64,000 nucleotides of DNA from Sphingobacterium sp. BN32. Its GTDB lineage: Bacteria; Bacteroidota; Bacteroidia; Sphingobacteriales; Sphingobacteriaceae. Within the stretch, counting starts at the first letter, position 1, and every line of letters starts with the position of its first letter. The notes under the pieces were generated by a model. The model did not search any database. It had not been told where the DNA came from and worked only from the letters and a program-made list of their open reading frames with translations. Shown here piece after piece: positions 1 to 8,760 of the stretch. Position numbers and translations under genes: made by a program. The stretch is from positions 4,309,749 through 4,373,748 of the forward strand of contig NZ_CP129963.1 in NCBI RefSeq assembly GCF_030503615.1, written 5' to 3'.

Positions 1-2
1 TA

Positions 3-932
3 GTGCTTCCCATTGTTGCGATTATCTATGCCTTGATTCTTATTCCGATTGCTTTATCGCCGAATGCCTGGTACTTGGGAGCTTCTCTATTCTTATACGG
101 GGTGGCGGGCAACCTATGTAATATCTCGGTAAATACGCAGGGGGTACTGGCGGAGGATATGTATGGCAAGTCGATTATGTCGTCTTTCCATGGGGCTTGG
201 AGTCTGGCGGGATTTACGGGGGCTTTAATTGGCCTTTTGATGACGAACATTGGGTTTAATACCCTCAGCCACTTCCTAGTTATCGTGGCGCTATTGATTG
301 TCAATATCTTATGGAACCGTCCGTTCTTGCTAGCGGAGCAAAATAAAACAGAGACAGGCGAGCGGAAGACAAAATACAAACCCGACGCAGTGATTATACA
401 GTTGGGAATCATCGCCTTTCTTTCTATGGCTACCGAGGGCGCCATGTTCGATTGGAGTGGTGTTTATTTCCACGATGTCGTGAAAGCACCGGAGGAATTG
501 GTTATTTTGGGCTATGCCTCCTTTATGATCATGATGGCTACGGGTCGCTTTATCGGTGACTTTGTCGTTGGACGCTTTGGCAGACAGCGTACCTTACAGA
601 TATCGGGGATCCTGATGTTTGTTGGGATGTTGGCCTCTGTGATATTCCCTAATCTATGGATCGGTACCTTGGCGTTTATGCTGGTCGGTCTTGGCGTTGC
701 CTGTAACGTCCCTACGGTTTACTCTGTTGCCGGCAAACATAAGAGTATCCCGGCAGGAGTCGCTTTAGCGATGGTTTCTAGTATTTCTTTTCTGGGTTTC
801 CTGATGGGCCCACCGCTGATCGGTTATATCGCTGAGCTATTTAGCCTACGCTATTCATTCGCTCTGTTCTCGATATTCGGCCTTCTGATGTTCGTGATGA
901 CAAGCCGACTGAAAATCTTCAAAAACCAATAA
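3..932 (+). CDS. MFS transporter, YbjJ-like (5' partial)
   Basis: C-terminal 309 residues of a major facilitator superfamily permease; the reading frame runs off the left edge, so the GTG at base 3 is probably internal and about 80 N-terminal residues are missing. The protein is hydrophobic throughout, with about nine membrane segments left. The stretch NTQGVLAEDMYGKSIMSSFH around residues 43-62 followed by a WSLAGFTGA motif resembles the YbjJ-type branch of MFS (family knowledge). Substrate unknown; a sugar or drug exporter role cannot be chosen from sequence. It converges on the GH43-like gene with no gap, the two stops being adjacent at 930-935, so no terminator lies between them. Confidence 0.8.
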   Translation: MLPIVAIIYALILIPIALSPNAWYLGASLFLYGVAGNLCNISVNTQGVLAEDMYGKSIMSSFHGAWSLAGFTGALIGLLMTNIGFNTLSHFLVIVALLIVNILWNRPFLLAEQNKTETGERKTKYKPDAVIIQLGIIAFLSMATEGAMFDWSGVYFHDVVKAPEELVILGYASFMIMMATGRFIGDFVVGRFGRQRTLQISGILMFVGMLASVIFPNLWIGTLAFMLVGLGVACNVPTVYSVAGKHKSIPAGVALAMVSSISFLGFLMGPPLIGYIAELFSLRYSFALFSIFGLLMFVMTSRLKIFKNQ

Positions 933-1874
933 TCAGGGTTTCACCTCCTTTAGTTTGGCCAGTTCCTTTTTCGATATTTTTAATACAGTGCCATGCCGAA
1001 TACCCTTCGGCATGCTTAGTTTATCGGAAACATCCTTCCAGTTCTTTAGGTCTGAAGACTGTATCATCCCAAACTTCTTGTCTACATATTTATCAAAGTA
1101 AATCGACCAGACGCCATTATCGTAAGATACGGTCGGTCCTTCTGCCCAATAATCGCCAGTAATGGGTTCGCTGGCTTCGCCATAAGGTCCCTCAAGCTCA
1201 TCGGCAAAAGCTAGTTTCAAATTCTTTTCTGCGGGCTCTCTGGTTTCGTCTTTCAGCAGCATCATCCATTTGTCCTTGTAAGGCAGAATCGTCGCATCTA
1301 TGGAATTGAAACCCGGATCATAGAGCAGTTGTGTCTCTGTAAAGGTTTTAAAGTTAGATGTCGTGGTATAATACATCCGGTGATTATAGGCGTTGTCGGC
1401 ATCAATCTGTGTTTCCGGGAAAGCACTGGTAATCGTAGTCGCCCAATAGATCATGTACAGGTTGTTTTTCGCATCGTAGGTTATTTCCGGCGCCCAGGTA
1501 TTGCGCGCCTGTTCCTCATGCTCCATAACGGGAATATAAGTCTGTTCAGACCAATGTATTAAATCGTCCGAATGGGCATAACCTATCCCCTTTTGTGTCC
1601 AGCTAACCGTCCATACCATATGAAACTTGCCATCCCCACCGCGAATAATACAAGGGTCGCGCATCAATTTATCGGGGCTCAATTTAGGGGTTAGAAAAGA
1701 CTGGTCGTTCTTTAAGGCGGTCCATTCAAATCCGTCTTCGCTATAAGCCAGGTGCAGACCATCTTCTCCATTTCCTTTAAAATAGGAAAAGAGAAAAGCC
1801 GAGTCCTGAGTTTGCGATTTTAGGTTCGCGGCAAACAAAGCTAAACAGGTTATGCAAAGGAGTTTAAGTTTCAT
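933..1874 (-). CDS. Secreted glycoside hydrolase family 43-like protein
   Basis: 313-residue secreted beta-propeller protein of the GH43 type, a family of arabinosidases and xylosidases acting on plant-type polysaccharide side chains. The ATG at 1874 is preferred over upstream codons because it starts a clean signal peptide (MKLKLLCITCLALFAANLKS). Candidate catalytic residues are D73 in MRDPCII (base), D193 in NSIDATI (pKa modulator) and E245 in YWAEGPTV (acid), in the usual order. A TATATTTG box lies 27 nt upstream of the start. The gene stands alone between a transporter and a two-component system, without SusC/SusD partners, so the substrate is unknown. Distant GH43-like proteins are sometimes non-hydrolytic. 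Confidence 0.75.
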   Translation of the reverse strand: MKLKLLCITCLALFAANLKSQTQDSAFLFSYFKGNGEDGLHLAYSEDGFEWTALKNDQSFLTPKLSPDKLMRDPCIIRGGDGKFHMVWTVSWTQKGIGYAHSDDLIHWSEQTYIPVMEHEEQARNTWAPEITYDAKNNLYMIYWATTITSAFPETQIDADNAYNHRMYYTTTSNFKTFTETQLLYDPGFNSIDATILPYKDKWMMLLKDETREPAEKNLKLAFADELEGPYGEASEPITGDYWAEGPTVSYDNGVWSIYFDKYVDKKFGMIQSSDLKNWKDVSDKLSMPKGIRHGTVLKISKKELAKLKEVKP

Positions 1875-1900
1875 GATGGGCGGTTTTAGAGGTTGATACA

Positions 1901-1908
1901 CAAATATA
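1901..1908 (-). promoter_or_regulatory. -7 promoter box of the GH43-like gene
   Basis: TATATTTG on the minus strand matches the Bacteroidota -7 consensus TAnnTTTG. It predicts a leader of about 23 nt before the signal-peptide start at 1874, which supports that start over the longer reading frame. Confidence 0.5.
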
Positions 1909-2030
1909 TCGAAAAGCTTGATTGTTTCCACCTAGATTGTCTTTTATCTGTCTTATATCCTAATCATTACAAGATTTAAGCGCCGTTGGGGGAAAATATT
2001 TGTAATTTTACAATTCACAAATATCCTAAA

Positions 2031-2714
2031 ATGAAAATATTGGTTATTGAAGATGATCTACGGGTTGCAGAACTCATAGAGCGAGGGCTCAGCGAGCAGG
2101 GTTTTTCAGTAACGCTCGCTTACGACGGGTTGTCGGGCAAGAAATTGGCTTTCCAGGTTCCCTTCGACCTCATCATTACCGATATCATCCTTCCGAAAAT
2201 GGACGGCCTCGATCTTTCCAAACAGATTCGCGAGCGGCTGCCGGAGGTGCCTATCATTATGCTTACCGCTTTAGGGACGACCGACGACAAGGTTGAAGGT
2301 TTTGATGCTGGTGCGGATGACTATTTGGTAAAGCCTTTTGAAATGCGGGAGTTGATTGTTCGCATCCGTGTTTTACTCAAGCGGAAGAGCAATCCATCGC
2401 AGGTGACAGGCTTTGTGATTCAGTATGCGGATATTGTAATGAACCTGCACAGCAAGATTGTGAAGCGCAATCAGCAGGAGATAAACCTGACGCCAAAAGA
2501 GTTCAACCTGCTGGCTTTCTTCTTGCAGAACCCCGAGCGCGTAATCTCCAGGACAGAAATTGCCGAAAAGGTTTGGGATACACATTTTGATACGGGCACC
2601 AACTTTATCGACGTCTATATCAATTATCTGCGCAAGAAGATCGACAAGAATTTCGATAAGAAGCTGATCCATACCAAATCGGGCATGGGCTTTATTCTAA
2701 AAGAGGAGCAATGA
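2031..2714 (+). CDS. OmpR/PhoB-family response regulator
   Basis: 227-residue cytoplasmic response regulator. An N-terminal receiver domain (1-115) shows the acidic pair E7-D8-D9, phosphoacceptor D51 in LIITDIILPKMDGL, T79 and K101 in the KPF motif. A C-terminal winged-helix DNA-binding domain (about 130-225) has the typical NLTPKEFNLLAFF and YINYLRKKID segments. ATG 2031 is chosen because receiver domains begin at MKILVIEDD; the upstream TTG only adds an unrelated tail. It overlaps the next gene by ATGA (2711-2714), so it is translationally coupled to its kinase. The downstream mgtC and mgtA genes suggest control of magnesium uptake, by analogy with PhoPQ; this is inferred from context only. 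Confidence 0.92.
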   Translation: MKILVIEDDLRVAELIERGLSEQGFSVTLAYDGLSGKKLAFQVPFDLIITDIILPKMDGLDLSKQIRERLPEVPIIMLTALGTTDDKVEGFDAGADDYLVKPFEMRELIVRIRVLLKRKSNPSQVTGFVIQYADIVMNLHSKIVKRNQQEINLTPKEFNLLAFFLQNPERVISRTEIAEKVWDTHFDTGTNFIDVYINYLRKKIDKNFDKKLIHTKSGMGFILKEEQ

Positions 2715-4090
2715 CAGCAAGAACTCGGATTACGCTGCTCTTTACTGGAATTACTGCAGCCATACTGTTGCTGTTCTCGGCGGTAATCTATTTTTCTGCC
2801 AAGGAGAATCGGGAGCAAGAATTCTATTCGCTTTTAAATAAAGAAGCAATCACGAAAGCCAACCTCTTCTTCAACGCCCATGTAGACAAGAAAACCCTTC
2901 AAGATATCTATCATAACAATCGGCAAATCCTCAATGAAGTGGAAGTCGCCATTTACGACAGCAGCTTCAACCTGCTCTACCACGACGCGGTGGACATTGA
3001 TTTTGTGAAGGAAACAAAGACAATGATCGAGCAGATTAATCAAGAGGGCGAGATCCGTTTCTACCAAGAGGGCTGGCAAGTATTGGGGATCAAGCATGTG
3101 TTTGAGGGCAAGCCCTATATAATCGTTGCTGCAGCTTATGATGAATATGGCTATAAGAAGCTGACGAACCTGCTGAACGATAGCCTACTCATTCTATTCC
3201 TGTCAATCGCTTTTTTATTCTTCACGGGAAGATTTTTCTCCAAGAAGGTCTTTGACCCGCTGAAGAAGATGTCGGTGCAGGCGAAGCAGATCTCTGCCAA
3301 CAAACTTAACCTACGCTTACCGACTTCCGGGAGCAAAGATGAACTGGATGAGCTTTCGTCGACCTTCAACGCGATGTTAAATCGACTAGAAAATTCCTTC
3401 GATGCACAAAAGCATTTTGTTTCCAATATTGCCCATGAACTTCGGACGCCTCTGGCGGCCATCATCGCAGAGCTGGAACTTGCCGAACAGCCGGGAAAAA
3501 CTAATGCGGAATATCAGAAAGCCATATCGGATGCCCTCGCGGACGCCCGAAAGCTGGCTCGCCTTTCGAATAGTTTATTGGATCTGGCCAAGGCAAGTTA
3601 TGATCCCTCAGAAATCACCTTTAAATCGGTGCGCTTGGATGAAGTTCTCTTAGATGCAATAGGTCTTGTACAGCGCGTAGACCGCGATTACCGTGTGGAA
3701 TTCCACTTTGAGCAGGAATTTGAGGACGATCAAGAGATTTCTATACAGGGCAACGAATACCTGCTAAAGGTTGCTTTTGTCAATCTGATTGAAAATGCCT
3801 GCAAATTTTCGGCAGACCATAAAGCAACGGTAGGTCTTCAATTCGATTCGGAGAAAATCAGCTTGGTTTTCACTGATTCCGGAATCGGCATTCAGGATGC
3901 AGACCTCCCTCATATCTTTAGTCCATTTTATCGCGGTGCCAATGATCGTTTTACGCCGGGGCATGGCATTGGCTTATCACTTACGCAAAAGATTGTGCAT
4001 CTGCATAGCGGCGATATTTCGGTAACATCCCGACAGGGCAAAGGCAGCAGTTTCAGCATCCGTTTTTTTCGCAGCATCCCTTCCTTCTAA
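2711..4090 (+). CDS. HAMP-domain sensor histidine kinase
   Basis: 459-residue inner-membrane histidine kinase paired with the preceding regulator. Membrane segments lie at about 8-30 and 153-173, flanking a periplasmic sensor of about 120 residues with no recognised fold; a HAMP linker follows (about 174-230). The HisKA motif is FVSNIAHELRTPLAA with phosphoaccepting H242. The ATPase domain has the N box (VAFVNLIENACKFS), DSGIGI and GHGIGLSL motifs. The sensor is acidic in places (DAVDIDF, EVEVAIYDSS), which would suit a divalent cation, but no signal can be read from sequence. Overlap of 4 nt with the regulator and the mgtC/mgtA neighbours are the main functional hints. Confidence 0.92.
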   Translation: MTARTRITLLFTGITAAILLLFSAVIYFSAKENREQEFYSLLNKEAITKANLFFNAHVDKKTLQDIYHNNRQILNEVEVAIYDSSFNLLYHDAVDIDFVKETKTMIEQINQEGEIRFYQEGWQVLGIKHVFEGKPYIIVAAAYDEYGYKKLTNLLNDSLLILFLSIAFLFFTGRFFSKKVFDPLKKMSVQAKQISANKLNLRLPTSGSKDELDELSSTFNAMLNRLENSFDAQKHFVSNIAHELRTPLAAIIAELELAEQPGKTNAEYQKAISDALADARKLARLSNSLLDLAKASYDPSEITFKSVRLDEVLLDAIGLVQRVDRDYRVEFHFEQEFEDDQEISIQGNEYLLKVAFVNLIENACKFSADHKATVGLQFDSEKISLVFTDSGIGIQDADLPHIFSPFYRGANDRFTPGHGIGLSLTQKIVHLHSGDISVTSRQGKGSSFSIRFFRSIPSF

Positions 4091-4180
4091 TCATATTCTA
4101 ATATTTTTCTATCTGCTCTCTAACCGGACTTGCGGGGGGCTATAGTGACCTTTGTACATCGCAAATTTAGCTGTGTATAG

Positions 4181-4885
4181 ATGGAACTATTGACTTTTAC
4201 AACGAGAATAATGCTGAGCTTACTGTTCGGTATAGGCATCGGAATGGAGCGGCAATGGCGACAACGGAGCGCCGGTCTTCGCACCAATACTTTGGTGTCG
4301 CTGGGGGCTACGGTCTTTGTGCTGCTATCCATCCATATCGGGGGGAATGCTGTGGGTCGTATCGCCTCCTATATCGTGAGCGGGATTGGCTTTTTGGGTG
4401 CCGGAGTGATTATGAAAGACGGGCAGAGCATACAGGGCCTCAATACGGCTGCAACGATTTGGTGCTCGGCAGCAGTAGGTTCTCTATGTGGTCTGGGTCT
4501 ATTTCCGGAGGCTGCCATCGTCACCATCGCCATCGTTTGCACGCATTTGATGCTCCGACCTATTGGTCTGGCCTTAGGACGTCTTAACTTCCCTTCTTCC
4601 ATCGATGAACATGTAGACTACGTCTTGACGCTAAGCTGTAACCCCAGTATAGAAAATCAAATGCGCGTCCTGTTGATTCAGCTGCTCAACAATGAGAACA
4701 ATCTCCTATTGAAGTCCTTAAGCAGTGACGACAGTGCAGACAAGAAACAGGTATTTATTCGGGCGGTAATCAAAACGATCGAGCGCCAAGATTCGCTGGT
4801 CGAGCGCGTCGTGAGCCGCCTGACGATCGAGGAACAAGTGTATAGAGCAAGCTGGGAGATTAGCAGCCTGCAAACGGAGCTATAA
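4181..4885 (+). CDS. mgtC: MgtC/SapB family membrane protein
   Basis: 234-residue membrane protein. The N-terminal 140 residues hold four or five hydrophobic helices with the MgtC signature: GIGIGMERQWRQRSAGLRTN, then GIGFLGAGVIMKDG and GLNTAATIWCSAAVG. The C-terminal 90 residues are soluble and look like the regulatory ACT-like tail of long MgtC proteins. Known MgtC proteins modulate P-type or F1Fo ATPases and help growth at low magnesium. Here it sits 37 nt upstream of a magnesium P-type ATPase and 90 nt downstream of the sensor kinase, so the four genes look like one functional unit. The ATG start gives the usual N-terminus. Confidence 0.88.
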   Translation: MELLTFTTRIMLSLLFGIGIGMERQWRQRSAGLRTNTLVSLGATVFVLLSIHIGGNAVGRIASYIVSGIGFLGAGVIMKDGQSIQGLNTAATIWCSAAVGSLCGLGLFPEAAIVTIAIVCTHLMLRPIGLALGRLNFPSSIDEHVDYVLTLSCNPSIENQMRVLLIQLLNNENNLLLKSLSSDDSADKKQVFIRAVIKTIERQDSLVERVVSRLTIEEQVYRASWEISSLQTEL

Positions 4886-4922
4886 GCAATACAAACTGAA
4901 TAATGATTTAAGGAGGAATTTA

Positions 4923-7619
4923 ATGTTAAAGAGAAGAAAAACAGATCTCCGTTCGGTAGTCCACTCGAATGGAATGAATATAGGAACCATGACGAAGATG
5001 CAGCATGCGGCAAGTCAAGATACGAAGTTTGTCTATGCGATGCTGGAAACAAGCGAGGAGGGCATCACGAATTTCATGGCTACAGAGCGCCTCGCCAAGT
5101 TTGGGCACAACGAGGTGCAGCACGAGAAAGCCCCGAAATGGTATTTCCAGCTCCTCGTTGCTTTTGCAAATCCGTTTATCTATATCCTTTTGGCGATCGC
5201 AGCCTTCTCTTTCATCCTGGATGTGTGGCTTGCGCCTGCAAATGATAAGGATTTTAAAACCGTAATCGTCGTGTCTGTGATGGTACTGGTGAGCGGATTG
5301 CTCCGCTTCATTCAAGAGTACCGCAGCAATGCTGCTGCAGAGAAACTGAAGGGGATGGTGAAGACTTCGGCAACCGTGCTTCGCAAGTTTGTCGGAAAGA
5401 AAGAAATTCCCCTGGAGGCTTTGGTGCCTGGGGATATTATATACCTCTCCGCAGGAGATATGATCCCTGCCGACTGTCGGATATTATACAGCAAGGATTT
5501 ATTTGTTAGCGAGAGCATGCTGACAGGCGAAGCATTGCCGGTGGAGAAATCGTATCTACCGATACGGAATGCGGAGGAGCTGCAGCCAATCGCGCTGAAC
5601 AATATTTGCTTTATGGGTACTAATGTGATCAGTGGGTCAGCGACAGCCGCTATTTTGGCGACCGGAAGCTATACCTACTTCGGAAGTATCAGTCGCTCTA
5701 TCGTGACGGATCGCCCTGAGACCAGCTTTGATAAGGGTATCAACAAGGTTAGTTTCTTGCTGATCCGCTATATGTTGGTGATGGTACCCCTGATCTTCCT
5801 GATCAACGGATTGATGAAGGGCGACTGGGCGGAGACCCTACTTTTTGCAATCGCGGTTGCGGTGGGGTTGACCCCCGAGATGCTGCCGATGATCGTGACG
5901 GCCAACCTGGCGAAAGGTGCCGTGAATATGAGCAAGCATAAGGTCATCGTCAAGAGGTTGAACTCCATACAAAATATCGGTGCCATGGATATCTTGTGTA
6001 CCGATAAGACCGGCACCCTCACTATTGATAAAATCGTGCTTGAAAAACATCTGAACGTCTTTGGATTTGAGGACGATGAGGTATTGAAATGGGCTTATCT
6101 GAACAGCTTCCACCAAACAGGCTTAAAGAATCTGATGGATAAGGCAGTGCTGGATCATGCGGAACTGCATGATTACCTGAAAGTGGAAGAACAGTATATC
6201 AAGGTTGATGAAATTCCTTTTGATTTTCAACGCCGTCGAATGTCGGTTATTCTTAAGAAAAGCGATGGGAAGCATCTTTTGATCTGCAAGGGTGCGGTGG
6301 AGGAAATGCTGGAGCTATGCAGCAGTGCCTTTGAGCCTGGCGAAGACACGAGCATACATATGGAAAGCGATATGATCGTTGGGATGGATGAGAACATGCG
6401 CAAAACGGTGTTAAAGACCAGCCAAAAGATGAATAGTGAAGGTCTGCGTGTCTTACTTGTGGCGATTCGCGAATTTGACGGCAATCACCCGCTAGACTAT
6501 TCGGTTGCAGATGAACAAGGGCTAACATTGACCGGCTTTATCGGTTTTCTGGATCCGGCTAAACCATCAGCAAAACCGGCGATTGAGGCCTTGCAGAAGC
6601 TTGGTGTGGGGATAAAGGTATTAACAGGGGATAATGAGACTGTAGCGACGAAGATCTGCCAGGATGTTGGAATTCCATACTTATCGCGCATTAGCGGCTC
6701 TGAGTTGGAGGACATGTCGGATGAGGAACTGCTAGACCGTGTGGACGAGGTTTCGGTATTTGCGAAGTTAAGTCCTTTGCAGAAAGTCCGGGTCGTGGAT
6801 GCTCTACGGAGCAAAGGGCATACCGTCGGCTTTATGGGCGATGGCATCAATGATGCGGCAGCAATTAAGACTGCCGATGTGGGCATCAGTGTGGATACGG
6901 CGGTAGACATTACGAAAGAAAGCGCGGATATTATTTTATTGGAGAAAGACCTGCTTGTCCTACGCAAAGGCGTACTTTATGGTCGTAGAACCTTCGGAAA
7001 TATCATCAAGTATATCAAGATGACGGCGAGCAGCAACTTCGGCAATATGTTCAGCATGATCGGCGCCAGCGCCTTTCTTCCTTTTCTGCCGATGCTGCCT
7101 ATACATCTGCTGATCCAGAATCTGCTGTACGATGTATCGCAGATCTCAATCCCCTGGGACCGCATGGATAAGGAGTTTCTGGAAACGCCGAAGAAATGGG
7201 ATGCCAGCAGTGTGTCGAAGTTTATGCTCTATGTAGGTCCAATCAGTTCGATATTCGACTTTGCAACCTTTGCGGTGCTGTTCTTTGTATTCAAAGCGAA
7301 CAGTCCAGAGCATCAAACGCTCTTTCAAAGCGGTTGGTTTGTCGAGGGCTTACTGTCGCAGACGCTGATCATCCATATGATTCGTACGCGTAAGATTCCG
7401 TTCTTTCAGAGTTGGGCTGCCAAGCCGGTTGTCGCTTTGACCAGTCTAATTATGCTGATCGGTATCTTGCTTCCTTTTTCGCCATTCGCAGAGTCCTTGA
7501 AGCTACAGGCTTTGCCCCTAGCCTACTTCCCTTGGTTAATCGGAATTCTGACAGCCTATTGCCTGCTGACGCAAGCTGTTAAGGTTTGGTTTATAAGGAA
7601 ATTCGATGATTGGTTGTAG
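4923..7619 (+). CDS. mgtA: Magnesium-translocating P-type ATPase
   Basis: 898-residue P3B-type ATPase importing Mg2+ across the inner membrane. Seen: actuator motif TGEALPVEK (201-209), GLTPEMLPMI in the fourth core membrane helix (315-324), phosphorylation site D361 in CTDKTGTLT, a KGAVEEML-type nucleotide-binding region, the GDGINDAAAIKTADVGIS hinge and about ten membrane helices. Length matches MgtA/MgtB. A strong AGGAGG lies at 4911-4916, 6 nt before ATG 4923, which is unusual in this genome and fixes the start. The next gene is separate and preceded by 120 nt of non-coding DNA. Regulation probably runs through the two-component system upstream (inference). Confidence 0.93.
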   Translation: MLKRRKTDLRSVVHSNGMNIGTMTKMQHAASQDTKFVYAMLETSEEGITNFMATERLAKFGHNEVQHEKAPKWYFQLLVAFANPFIYILLAIAAFSFILDVWLAPANDKDFKTVIVVSVMVLVSGLLRFIQEYRSNAAAEKLKGMVKTSATVLRKFVGKKEIPLEALVPGDIIYLSAGDMIPADCRILYSKDLFVSESMLTGEALPVEKSYLPIRNAEELQPIALNNICFMGTNVISGSATAAILATGSYTYFGSISRSIVTDRPETSFDKGINKVSFLLIRYMLVMVPLIFLINGLMKGDWAETLLFAIAVAVGLTPEMLPMIVTANLAKGAVNMSKHKVIVKRLNSIQNIGAMDILCTDKTGTLTIDKIVLEKHLNVFGFEDDEVLKWAYLNSFHQTGLKNLMDKAVLDHAELHDYLKVEEQYIKVDEIPFDFQRRRMSVILKKSDGKHLLICKGAVEEMLELCSSAFEPGEDTSIHMESDMIVGMDENMRKTVLKTSQKMNSEGLRVLLVAIREFDGNHPLDYSVADEQGLTLTGFIGFLDPAKPSAKPAIEALQKLGVGIKVLTGDNETVATKICQDVGIPYLSRISGSELEDMSDEELLDRVDEVSVFAKLSPLQKVRVVDALRSKGHTVGFMGDGINDAAAIKTADVGISVDTAVDITKESADIILLEKDLLVLRKGVLYGRRTFGNIIKYIKMTASSNFGNMFSMIGASAFLPFLPMLPIHLLIQNLLYDVSQISIPWDRMDKEFLETPKKWDASSVSKFMLYVGPISSIFDFATFAVLFFVFKANSPEHQTLFQSGWFVEGLLSQTLIIHMIRTRKIPFFQSWAAKPVVALTSLIMLIGILLPFSPFAESLKLQALPLAYFPWLIGILTAYCLLTQAVKVWFIRKFDDWL

Positions 7620-7742
7620 CGTCTTTGTGATGTTGGATTGATAAAAATATTTAATCAAAGGTTTTGTTTATATTTCGGGTATGAGTTTTGATATAGCTTA
7701 GCGATAGCTTAACTGAACACTAATTAACCTGACAGCATAAAA

Positions 7743-8756
7743 ATGAAATGGTTGCTCGTATTTTTTGCCTTCATCGGCAGTTTACATCTGCATGCTCAAG
7801 ATAAAGATAAGCTGTTTGCTACTGCAGACAGCCTTTCTAATTTAGGGGAGTATGAAAAATCTGTAGTCTTATTCGAGCAGCTTTGCAAAGCGGAGCCTAA
7901 TAACGCGACTTATCTATCCTATGCAGGGATTGCCTATTTTCGGATGGAGAACTTTGAAAAAGCAAAAGAGAAGTTCCGCTTAGCAGTGCTGTACTCCGAG
8001 GATAATGAAACCCATCTGTCTAATTTAGCAGCGGCCTACAGCAATCTCGACGAAAACCAGAAGGCTTATGAATATGCCGTAAAGGCGATGCAGGTGAAAC
8101 CGACCAGCTTGACGGTGTATAACGCCATGGCCAATGCCAACAATATCCATAAATATGAGGAAAGCTTTCGGATCCATAAGCAATACATTGACTTCGCAAC
8201 TGAGAATAAATTCAATCTGGTGTTGGGCTTAGCGCATTATCATGGTCGTGAATTTGAGAAGGCAGCTTCATATTTTGAAACCTTTTTGAACCAATATGGT
8301 TCGGAGGACGAACTGATGAAGCAGCGGGAAAATGCGCAGTCCTACATGTTCAATAGCTACATCGCCCAGTTGATGAATCAGATTGTCTTTCAAAAAGGCG
8401 ATGCGGAATCCCTGGAAGCGCGACTTCGGGCGCTACGAAATGAAGAATACAGTGATAATTTATCGCAACGCTACGAAATGCGCATCATCCTCTTAATGAT
8501 GCTTGCGCAGCTGTTGGAAAGCAAGGAGCGTGTTTTTGCCAAGGAATTGCTCTTGAGCCGTAAACCAGAACGCATAAGTGTTTCTATGCAGGAGCTGGAT
8601 GAGAAGCTGAACGAAACCAATGAGCAGTTAAAGCTGGTTTTTAATGAGGTCATTAAAAAGGAAAACCCGACTGCAGAAGATTACAGACAGTTTCTGGCCA
8701 GCTCGAAGATGATGGACCTATTTTTTGAAAAGTTAATTTCTGGTAATATCTTGTAA
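7743..8756 (+). CDS. Secreted TPR-repeat protein
   Basis: 337-residue exported protein with a signal peptide (MKWLLVFFAFIGSLHLHAQ, cleavage after about residue 19) followed by tetratricopeptide repeats. Repeats are visible at about 22-55 (LSNLGEYEKSVVLFEQLCK), 56-90 (YFRMENFEKAKEKFRLAV), 91-125 and 155-195. The last third is helical and charged without clear repeats. TPR proteins are scaffolds, so no activity can be assigned. The next gene starts 4 nt after the stop, so the two are co-transcribed and probably act together. A weak -7-like TATATTTC occurs at 7669-7676. Confidence 0.8.
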   Translation: MKWLLVFFAFIGSLHLHAQDKDKLFATADSLSNLGEYEKSVVLFEQLCKAEPNNATYLSYAGIAYFRMENFEKAKEKFRLAVLYSEDNETHLSNLAAAYSNLDENQKAYEYAVKAMQVKPTSLTVYNAMANANNIHKYEESFRIHKQYIDFATENKFNLVLGLAHYHGREFEKAASYFETFLNQYGSEDELMKQRENAQSYMFNSYIAQLMNQIVFQKGDAESLEARLRALRNEEYSDNLSQRYEMRIILLMMLAQLLESKERVFAKELLLSRKPERISVSMQELDEKLNETNEQLKLVFNEVIKKENPTAEDYRQFLASSKMMDLFFEKLISGNIL

Positions 8757-8760
8757 ACCA

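Noticed and set aside
6497..6967. 156-codon minus-strand open frame inside mgtA
   Set aside because: Shadow of the P-type ATPase gene; Ser/Arg/Thr-rich translation typical of antisense frames.
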